DNA of 5,106 nucleotides, from the NCBI GenBank assembly GCA_009924765.1, contig RFQW01000152.1, forward strand, positions 1 through 5,106, in the 5' to 3' direction. The position numbers were made by a program, and so were the translations under genes. Below, in pieces: positions 1-5,106 of the stretch. The notes beneath the pieces are model-generated. The model saw only the letters and a list, made by a program, of their open reading frames with translations, made no database searches and was not told the origin of the DNA. The DNA comes from Planctomycetota bacterium. GTDB lineage: Bacteria; Planctomycetota; Phycisphaerae; Phycisphaerales; SM1A02. Each line of letters opens with the position of its first letter. Position 1 is the stretch's first letter.

Positions 1-321
1 GATGGTCGCATCGGCGCGATCGGTTTCTCGCCGAAATCGCGGGCCGGCGCGCTGGCCGCGATCGAGCAATCCGATGTGGATGCGCTGATGCTGGAGTATC
101 ACCCGCGCGACGCGAGCATGGCTCCGGCCATCGCGGCGGCGGGTGCCGCGGGCAAGGCCGTGTTCGTGAAGAAGCCGCTGGCAAGCGGCCACCTGCCGCC
201 ACACGAGGCGATTCCATGGATTCTCGCGAATCCGGATGTGACCTGCATCGTGCTCGGCGGATTGAACGCCGAGCGCCTGCGCGTCAACGCGGCGCTGACG
301 GCGTCGACGCGCCAGTCGTAG
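1..321 (+). CDS. Aldo/keto reductase family protein, C-terminal part (5' end outside window)
   Basis: The frame is open from base 1 and ends at TAG 319-321, giving the last 106 residues of a protein whose start is off the window. The layout matches the C-terminal half of the aldo/keto reductase (AKR) TIM barrel: IGAIGFSPKS resembles the family's IGvSnhs strand, DALMLEYHP its substrate-side strand, GKAVFVKKPLASG the 'a.kPla.G' strand and loop, and NPDVTCIVLGGLNAERL the late 'v...i.G..~~~~l' segment that helps bind NADP in the family. Members reduce aldehydes or ketones with NAD(P)H. The catalytic Asp-Tyr-Lys-His region would lie upstream, so activity and substrate cannot be judged. The last 38 bp overlap the 3' end of the convergent LysM gene. 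The family call is from motif resemblance only; no specific AKR subfamily is recognised. Confidence 0.75.
   Translation, partial: DGRIGAIGFSPKSRAGALAAIEQSDVDALMLEYHPRDASMAPAIAAAGAAGKAVFVKKPLASGHLPPHEAIPWILANPDVTCIVLGGLNAERLRVNAALTASTRQS
252..274 (-). terminator. Possible 3' hairpin after the sec-lysM operon
   Basis: A perfect 8-bp inverted repeat (GCTCGGCG / CGCCGAGC) with a 7-base loop lies 9 bases beyond the LysM stop codon on the minus strand. It is inside the reading frame of the convergent aldo/keto reductase gene. The position suits a terminator or 3' mRNA-protecting stem for the minus-strand transcript. No T-tract follows on either strand, so a classical intrinsic terminator is not supported. 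The stem also encodes LGGLNAER, which may itself be constrained, and GC-rich stems arise easily by chance. Confidence 0.3.
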
Positions 322-1429
322 CGCTGGACTTCGACGGCTCCTTCGCCTCGGTCTTGCCCGGCGCGCCGGACTTGGCCGGAATCTGCAGCTTCATGCCAAC
401 CTTCAGTGCCGCGGGATCGGAACCGATGGTGGACTTGTTGGCCTCGTAGATCTGGTTCCACAGCTTGCTGTCGCCGTACACCTTGTTGGCGATGCGGTGC
501 AGCGTGTCGCCACTCTCCACCGTGTAGGTGGTGGCGCCGGAAGTCTTCGTGGTTGGCGCCGTCGAGGTGCTCTGCGAGGTCCCGGTCGGGCTGGCGGGCG
601 CCGCATCGGGCACCTTCAGGACCTGCCCGATCTTGAGACGCGACGGATCAACACCGGGGTTGGCGGCCAGCAACTTCTCCCAGCCACGCTCGCTGCCGCT
701 GAGGGATCGCCAGATGCTGACGATGCTGTCGCCTTCCTTCACGGTGTAGGTGTCTGCCTTCGTCGACTTGGGCGTGGAGACGATGGTGCTGACGGGCGCA
801 GGTACGGTCGCGGTCTTGGCCGGCGCGGGAAGCGGCGGCAGCGCGGAGGGCGCAGACGCAGGTGACGTTGCGGGCGATGCGGAGGGCTTTGCACCCACGC
901 CACCAATCGGTGTCGCGGGCGTGGTGGTGGCAGCAGGCACCGATGCCGGAGCCGTTGCTGCGGGCGCCGCGCTACTTGCCGGCGGGGGCACGGGAACCGC
1001 CGCACCGGTGGCTGGTGCGCCGCCGGTGGTGGTGATCACCGCCGAGGTGGAGTTGGGCGCGGGCGCGAAGCCTGGCACGCCCTCGCTTGGCAGTGGCTTG
1101 ATGGGTTCGTTGGCTGGCACGAAGCCCGGCACGGAGCTCGCAGGCTTTGGATCGGCGAACGCGCTCGCCGGCACGCCCGCAGGCGCGGTGGGCGCCGACG
1201 TGGTCGGCACGGGCGTTGGCATGGCGGACGCCGGCATGGTGGGCGATTCGCGAAGGTCGCGTCCCGCCGTCTCAGCCGGCGCCTTCGGTCCTTCCTGATC
1301 CTGACGGGTCAGCTTCACCGTGGGCGTGGTGCTCGCCTTCTTGGCGGGCGCGAGCCATGCGTAGTACAGACCTGCTGCGGCGAAGGCGAGAACGGCGACG
1401 GCGACGAGGAGCTTGGCTGGCTTGTTCAT
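284..1429 (-). CDS. Membrane-anchored protein with two LysM domains
   Basis: This is a 381-residue protein starting at ATG 1429-1427, supported by a GGAG Shine-Dalgarno six bases upstream. Residues about 7-26 (LLVAVAVLAFAAAGLYYAWL) form one hydrophobic segment after a short Lys-containing N-terminus, fitting a signal anchor or an uncleaved signal sequence. Residues about 30-225 are a low-complexity Ala/Pro/Thr/Ser linker, probably disordered. Two LysM domains follow, at about 226-275 (TYTVKEGDSIVSIWRSL to LKIGQVLKVP) and 301-352 (TYTVESGDTLHRIANKVYG to LKVGMKLQIP). Both keep the YTV..GD.. start and the final 'lkvG..l.iP' strand. A Lys/Ser-rich tail ends the protein. LysM binds N-acetylglucosamine-containing glycans, so the likely role is tethering to peptidoglycan across the periplasm. 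No catalytic domain is visible. It follows secF after 18 bp and is probably co-transcribed with it. Its end overlaps the convergent aldo/keto reductase gene by 38 bp. Confidence 0.9.
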   Translation of the reverse strand: MNKPAKLLVAVAVLAFAAAGLYYAWLAPAKKASTTPTVKLTRQDQEGPKAPAETAGRDLRESPTMPASAMPTPVPTTSAPTAPAGVPASAFADPKPASSVPGFVPANEPIKPLPSEGVPGFAPAPNSTSAVITTTGGAPATGAAVPVPPPASSAAPAATAPASVPAATTTPATPIGGVGAKPSASPATSPASAPSALPPLPAPAKTATVPAPVSTIVSTPKSTKADTYTVKEGDSIVSIWRSLSGSERGWEKLLAANPGVDPSRLKIGQVLKVPDAAPASPTGTSQSTSTAPTTKTSGATTYTVESGDTLHRIANKVYGDSKLWNQIYEANKSTIGSDPAALKVGMKLQIPAKSGAPGKTEAKEPSKSSATTGASTPSAPR

Positions 1430-1435
1430 GTCGAT

Positions 1436-1439
1436 CTCC
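1436..1439 (-). promoter_or_regulatory. Ribosome binding site of the LysM gene
   Basis: GGAG on the minus strand lies six bases before ATG 1429-1427, inside the 18-bp gap after the secF stop. It supports the chosen start and separate initiation within a polycistronic message. Confidence 0.65.
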
Positions 1440-1447
1440 GATTGCGA

Positions 1448-2344
1448 TCAGGCGGTGACGATGGCGGTTCCCGCGGCCGCGCCTTCGCGCTGCGCCGTTG
1501 GATCCTCACGCTGTGCATACACCAGCGTGGCGGCGATGGCGATGCTCGAGAAGGTGCTCACGAGCACGCCCACGAAGTACACGTAGCCGAAGGGCTTCAG
1601 GCCGCTTCCGCCGAGCTCGTACAGGATCAGCGCCGTGGCGACCGAGTTGCCGCCGGTGAGCACCGTGCGTCCGAAGCTCTGGTTGATGCTGCTGTTCACC
1701 ACGTTGCGCGTGGCGTAGGTGGCCTTGCCACGGTTCTCGCGCACGCGGTCCAGGATGACCACGGTGTCGTTCAGGCCGTAGCCAAGCACCGTGAGCAGAC
1801 CCGCCACCACGTTCAGGTCGATGCGGAAGTCGCTCATGTGCAGCGCGGCACCGAGGCCGGTGTGCGACAGCATGCCGCTGTACGCCAGCGCGCCGAGACA
1901 CACGATCATGTTGAACACCAGCGCGAGCACGGTGCAGAACGAGAAGCGGAAACTGCCGAAGCGCACCCAGATGTAGCCGAGCATCAGCAGCAGGCTGATC
2001 GCCACGGCCACGGTGGCGTTGGCCACCAGGCTGCGCGCGACGGTCGGGCTGAAGCTGCTCACCTGATCGAGCGTGGTGCCCTGCGCCAGCGCGGTGCTGA
2101 CCAGCTTCCACTCCGCCGAAGCGAGCGTGCCGTCCCAGGTTTCGAATGGGCTCTTCAGCGAGTTGATGGATGGGTCGGACACCATCACCACCACCGACCG
2201 GAATGCGCGCTGGCCATCGGGCAGCGACACCGGATCCAGACCCACCACCTCGCTGTCGCGACCGGCCTGCGCCGAGAAGTCCGGCTGGTTGCGCAGGCGC
2301 GTGATGCGCTGCTTCAGGTCATCGGCATGCAGAAGTGACGGCAC
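1448..2344 (-). CDS. secF: SecF half of a SecDF fusion, C-terminal part after a frame break
   Basis: This frame carries the rest of SecF, up to 298 residues when read from GTG 2344-2342, ending at TGA 1450-1448. Residues about 1-105 complete the large periplasmic domain and end in SSFSPTVARSL, the equivalent of the family's 'vGPsvg.~l' motif before TM2. Five membrane helices follow, at about 107-127, 132-156, 175-199, 226-246 and 252-276. The SecF signature LGYGLNDTVVILDRVREN is at 187-204. D193 and R226 appear to match E. coli SecF D213 and R247, charged residues implicated in proton-driven function. SecF's first helix is in the other frame upstream, so this piece alone lacks one helix and half its periplasmic domain. 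The GTG is therefore unlikely to be a true gene start, although GGTGG lies a few bases before it. The frame is open back to 2464. Together with the upstream piece it would give about 1165 residues. The family assignment is firm; the intactness is not. Confidence 0.92.
   Translation of the reverse strand: MPSLLHADDLKQRITRLRNQPDFSAQAGRDSEVVGLDPVSLPDGQRAFRSVVVMVSDPSINSLKSPFETWDGTLASAEWKLVSTALAQGTTLDQVSSFSPTVARSLVANATVAVAISLLLMLGYIWVRFGSFRFSFCTVLALVFNMIVCLGALAYSGMLSHTGLGAALHMSDFRIDLNVVAGLLTVLGYGLNDTVVILDRVRENRGKATYATRNVVNSSINQSFGRTVLTGGNSVATALILYELGGSGLKPFGYVYFVGVLVSTFSSIAIAATLVYAQREDPTAQREGAAAGTAIVTA
2314..2344 (-). other. Reading-frame break (-1 relation) within secDF
   Basis: The upstream frame reads GGVAVVIE (to residue 868) and then CRHFCMPMT before TGA 2316-2314. 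The downstream frame begins no later than GTG 2344 and reads on as PSLLHADDLKQRI into SecF. The two frames overlap by 31 bp. One missing base, or two extra, would join them. No homopolymer and no canonical X-XXY-YYZ slippery heptamer is visible here. Over the nine codons before the TGA, the upstream frame has G or C at the third position in 8 of 9 against 5 of 9 for the downstream frame. This weakly places the break nearer the TGA end. Confidence 0.85.
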
Positions 2345-4947
2345 TCGATCACCACCGCCACGCCACCGCGGAAGTTGCCCACCGCGCGATCGAGTCCCGG
2401 GCGATTCACGCTTGCGCCGATCGTGTCCTTCTCGAGCGGGAAGGTGTGCTTGGCATGCGCCGCATCACCGGAACCCGTGAACTTGGAGGGCAGACGCGCA
2501 TCCATCTCGCTGGCGAACGCCTTCACCACCGCGTTGGTCACCGTGGGGGTGATCTTCGTCTCGTCGTCGATCGACGAGGGGTTCGGAATCTTGATCTGGA
2601 ACGTGGACGCACGGAAGTCCGCGGTCTGTTCGCCGACGGTCAGCGCGGTTGCGGCGCGCAGTTCGCTGAGGATCGGATCCTCGGGGTTCTGCTCACCGAT
2701 CTCCTGCACGCGCTTCTCCACGTCGGCGCGCGACAGCAGCAGGTGGCCGGCCGCGTCGGCCTGTTCCCCCGCCTTGGCGTTGCGCGTGGTCATGGTGATC
2801 GACACGCCGCCGCGGAATTCGGTCTCGAAGATGTCCGCGCCGCGGTGCACGATGCCGTAGAGGCAGATCACCGTCAGCACCAGCGAGGCACCAACCAGCA
2901 GCCCGCGCATGCGAATCCAGTCGATGGCCGGCTGCAGCGTGCGCGCCACGCCGGGGAAGACGATCGCCAGCATCGGAAGCTTCTTCTGGCCCAGCCACTC
3001 GGTCCACACGGCCAGGAACACGCGGGTGACCCAGAGGCCCGTGATGAAGGTGGCGAACACGCCGATGGCCATGGTGACGCCGAAGCCCTTCACTTCGGTG
3101 CCCGCGAACAGCACCAGCACGGTGCAGATGATCAGGTTGGCGATGTTGCCGTCGAAGATGGCGGCGAAGGCGCGCTGGAAGCCCAGTCGGATGGCGTTGC
3201 GCAGCGGCTCCTTGTTGTTCACCAGTTCTTCGCGGATGCGCTCGTAGATGAGCACGTTCGCGTCCACGGCGATCGCCATGCTGAGCGCCACGCCGGCGAG
3301 ACCGGGCAGCGTGAAGGTGGCGTCCATGAACGCCATCACGCCGAAGATCACCAGCGCGTTCACGATCAGCGAAAGGTCGGCGATGGCGCCGGCCACCAGG
3401 TAGTACAGGATCTTCACGATCGCCAGCACGATCACCGACAGACCGACGGCCGTGAGGCCCTTCTGCAGGTTGTCCGAGCCGAGCGACGGGCCGAGCACGC
3501 TCACCGAGACGGGCTCGGGGCTCAGCTGGCCTTCGAGCGCGCCTGCGCTGAGCACGCGGATCAGGTAGCGGATTTCCTCTTCACCGAAGCTGCCGGTGAT
3601 CTGACCGCTGCCGCCGATGCGGCTCTGCAGCGTGGGAGCGGTGTACACCTGGCCGTCGAGCACGATGGCCATGGGCTTCTGCACGTTGGGGCCGGTGAGG
3701 CGGCTCATCTCCTGGCCACCCGACTGGTCAAGCTTGAAGCTGACGCTGGTGCGGCCGAGTTCGTCCACGCCGCGCGAGGCACGCTCGATGGACCAGGGCT
3801 TGCCGCCCGAGTGGGTCAGGCTGCGATCGGGCGTGGTGTACAGCAGCATGTACACGCGGCCGTCGTAGGAGCCGCCGACCAGGTCGCGGCCCGCCAGGAA
3901 TGCGGCGGGATCCTGCTCGAGCGCGGCGCGCTGCGCGGGCGAATCGGCCCACTGCTTCACGTCGTTGATCGGGAACCACGCGGCGTTCGGGCTCTGCCCG
4001 GTCACGGGACCGCGCGCCTTCAGTTCCTCGCGCATCTGCTGCGGGTTCACGCCTTCAGGCGCGCGCTCGCTGACGGCGATGCGAAACTCAAGCACGCCGG
4101 CGCCGCGGAACAGGCGCTTCAGATCCTCGGGGTCATCGAGACTGGTGCGCATGCGCTCGTAGTCGGCCCATGCGGCCACCACGCGATCGATCTCGGGACC
4201 GGCGATGGGGTTCTCGGTGCGCAGCGTGGTGATGGCCTTCTCGCGGATGCTCGGGCCTGTCTCGTTCTGGCCGTCGGCACCCTTCTTGGGCGCGCCGGTG
4301 GCCGGATCACGCACCAGCTGCGGAGCCTTGTCCAGATTCAGGATGCCCGTCACGCGCGCCTCGCTCAGGCCGCGACCGGCGATGCCATCACGGCTGCGAT
4401 CGAGTTCGATCTCCGCGCGGGCCATGGCGTCCTCGGTGGCCGGTGACGCCGAAGCAGCAAGGGCGCTCTTGGCCTTCTGGAAGGCGTCGAAGCTGGCCTG
4501 CAGCTTCGCGATGCGATCTCGGAACGCGGGATCGGTGCCACCGAACTGCTCGACGGCCTTTCCTGCAGCGAGGGCCTGATCCAGGTCGCCTGCATCGATG
4601 CGGGTGCGCTTCACCAGCGCGCCCAGCGCTTCACGGAACGCGGCCTGCTTCGCCTGCACTTCGGGGCTTGGCAGCGGCATCACCACCTCGATGCGGTCAC
4701 GGCCCTGCGGCGCGAAGCTGATGTCGAGCACGCCCGTGGGGTTCACGCGCTGCTTCAGCACCTCGATGACCTGCTTCAGCACCTGGTCGCTCTTGGCGTC
4801 GGGGGGCAGCTTGACCGCGTAGATCAGGCTGACGCCACCGCGCAGGTCCTTGCCGAGTCGGAGCGTGTCCTTGGGGGGCCACACCATCCACAGCATGAGG
4901 AGTGACACGGCGAGGACGGAGGCAAGGTGGAGGCCGATGCGCTTCAT
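2314..4947 (-). CDS. secD: SecDF fusion: complete SecD plus first helix and part of SecF
   Basis: SecD with SecF is the proton-driven accessory complex of SecYEG that helps pull secreted proteins into the periplasm. The start is ATG 4947-4945, reading MKRIGLHL, chosen because AGGA lies eight bases upstream and a membrane helix (about 5-23) follows at once. Next come the SecD motif LRLGKDLRGGVSLIY (29-43) and a long periplasmic domain to about 495. That domain contains GAGVLEFRIAV (282-292), MAIVLDGQVYTAPTL (426-440) and LGPSLGSDNLQKG (485-497). Helices 2-6 lie at about 498-518, 522-541, 548-567, 601-616 and 622-647. VDANVLIYERIREEL (561-575) carries D562, apparently equivalent to E. coli SecD D519, needed for function. 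SecF then begins: helix about 682-701, then ETEFRGGVSITM, the usual SecF GG motif. The frame ends at residue 877, inside SecF's periplasmic domain, with a nine-residue tail (CRHFCMPMT) that is probably out of frame. SecD itself looks intact, so this piece might still make a partial product. Confidence 0.95.
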   Translation of the reverse strand: MKRIGLHLASVLAVSLLMLWMVWPPKDTLRLGKDLRGGVSLIYAVKLPPDAKSDQVLKQVIEVLKQRVNPTGVLDISFAPQGRDRIEVVMPLPSPEVQAKQAAFREALGALVKRTRIDAGDLDQALAAGKAVEQFGGTDPAFRDRIAKLQASFDAFQKAKSALAASASPATEDAMARAEIELDRSRDGIAGRGLSEARVTGILNLDKAPQLVRDPATGAPKKGADGQNETGPSIREKAITTLRTENPIAGPEIDRVVAAWADYERMRTSLDDPEDLKRLFRGAGVLEFRIAVSERAPEGVNPQQMREELKARGPVTGQSPNAAWFPINDVKQWADSPAQRAALEQDPAAFLAGRDLVGGSYDGRVYMLLYTTPDRSLTHSGGKPWSIERASRGVDELGRTSVSFKLDQSGGQEMSRLTGPNVQKPMAIVLDGQVYTAPTLQSRIGGSGQITGSFGEEEIRYLIRVLSAGALEGQLSPEPVSVSVLGPSLGSDNLQKGLTAVGLSVIVLAIVKILYYLVAGAIADLSLIVNALVIFGVMAFMDATFTLPGLAGVALSMAIAVDANVLIYERIREELVNNKEPLRNAIRLGFQRAFAAIFDGNIANLIICTVLVLFAGTEVKGFGVTMAIGVFATFITGLWVTRVFLAVWTEWLGQKKLPMLAIVFPGVARTLQPAIDWIRMRGLLVGASLVLTVICLYGIVHRGADIFETEFRGGVSITMTTRNAKAGEQADAAGHLLLSRADVEKRVQEIGEQNPEDPILSELRAATALTVGEQTADFRASTFQIKIPNPSSIDDETKITPTVTNAVVKAFASEMDARLPSKFTGSGDAAHAKHTFPLEKDTIGASVNRPGLDRAVGNFRGGVAVVIECRHFCMPMT

Positions 4948-4955
4948 GAAGGTGT

Positions 4956-4959
4956 TCCT
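4956..4959 (-). promoter_or_regulatory. Ribosome binding site of secD
   Basis: AGGA on the minus strand lies eight bases before ATG 4947-4945, within the 37-bp gap after yajC. It decides the start in favour of MKRIGLHL over an in-frame ATG at 5010, which would overlap yajC and add 21 non-hydrophobic residues before the membrane helix. I see no promoter or hairpin in this gap, so secD is probably transcribed with yajC. Confidence 0.65.
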
Positions 4960-4984
4960 GTGCGGAAATGGTCGAGTGTGCGGT

Positions 4985-5106
4985 TCAGTCGTTGTCGGCG
5001 GCAGCGGCATCGGCCGGCGCGCTCTTCAGGATCGTGGCGATCGCGTCGCGCGTGAAGGTCAGGCGCACATCGCGACCCTCCTCCACCTTCAGCACCACCA
5101 CATCGG
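4985..5106 (-). CDS. yajC: YajC, Sec translocon accessory subunit, C-terminal part (5' end outside window)
   Basis: The last 39 residues of a protein end at TGA 4987-4985, reading DVVVLKVEEGRDVRLTFTRDAIATIL followed by an Ala/Asp-rich tail. The pattern of a short strand, 'v.ve.g..vr~t..r.aIa.il' and then a low-complexity charged tail is typical of the YajC C-terminus after its single membrane helix, which would lie off the window. YajC associates with SecD and SecF in the inner membrane, and yajC-secD-secF is a widely conserved gene order. The match is short, but position 37 bp upstream of secD makes it convincing. Confidence 0.85.
   Translation of the reverse strand, partial: DVVVLKVEEGRDVRLTFTRDAIATILKSAPADAAAADND

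Noticed and set aside
301..310. Palindrome GCGTCGACGC within the convergent overlap, considered as an operator or terminator stem.
   Set aside because: It is a 10-base palindrome with no loop, common by chance at this GC content, and both strands code here.
750..1298. A 182-codon Ala/Gly/Val-rich open frame on the plus strand opposite the LysM gene.
   Set aside because: It is the complement of the low-complexity Ala/Pro/Thr linker and has no domain features of its own.
2314..2350. A programmed -1 frameshift site.
   Set aside because: No slippery heptamer, homopolymer run or strong downstream stem is visible, so recoding is kept only as an alternative to an indel.
2335..4446. A 703-codon open frame on the plus strand, antisense to secD, and a 298-codon one (1442-2338) antisense to secF.
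   Set aside because: Both lie in exact complementary register to the sec frames and have His/Arg/Ala/Asp-rich sequence without recognisable motifs, as expected of GC-rich codon bias. The sense strand carries clear SecD/SecF motifs.
4948..5010. An upstream in-frame ATG (5010) that would extend SecD by 21 residues.
   Set aside because: It overlaps yajC by 26 bp and adds a polar, Pro/Thr-rich stretch before the membrane helix. The ATG at 4947 has a well-placed AGGA.

Overview
High-GC bacterial DNA holding the end of a Sec-translocase accessory operon on the minus strand. In transcription order the minus-strand genes are the 3' end of yajC, a fused secD-secF gene, and a gene for a membrane-anchored protein with two LysM domains. 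At the left edge, the 3' end of an aldo/keto reductase-family gene runs on the plus strand and converges on the LysM gene. Every base lies in or next to a gene; the only gaps are 37 bp (yajC-secD) and 18 bp (secF-lysM).

Organism: the fused SecDF is unusually long (about 1165 residues), its periplasmic domains are enlarged, and GC content is high. This suggests Planctomycetota, perhaps Phycisphaerae. That is inference from gene architecture; no rRNA or other marker is present.

How the genes work together: YajC and SecDF are accessory parts of the SecYEG translocon. SecDF uses the proton-motive force to pull preproteins out on the periplasmic side, and the key charged residues for this are present. 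The LysM protein follows at operon spacing with its own Shine-Dalgarno. It looks like a membrane-tethered peptidoglycan-binding protein and may be co-transcribed with the sec genes.

The most notable feature is a reading-frame break in secDF between about 2314 and 2344, inside the periplasmic domain of the SecF half. Upstream, one frame encodes all of SecD and the first SecF membrane helix; downstream, a frame shifted by -1 encodes the other five SecF helices. Neither piece alone is a complete SecDF. A sequencing or assembly indel is the simplest explanation, with a real mutation, split gene or recoding as alternatives. A second point is the 38-bp convergent overlap at 284-321, with a perfect 8-bp hairpin just past the LysM stop codon. 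I see no convincing new biological system here.
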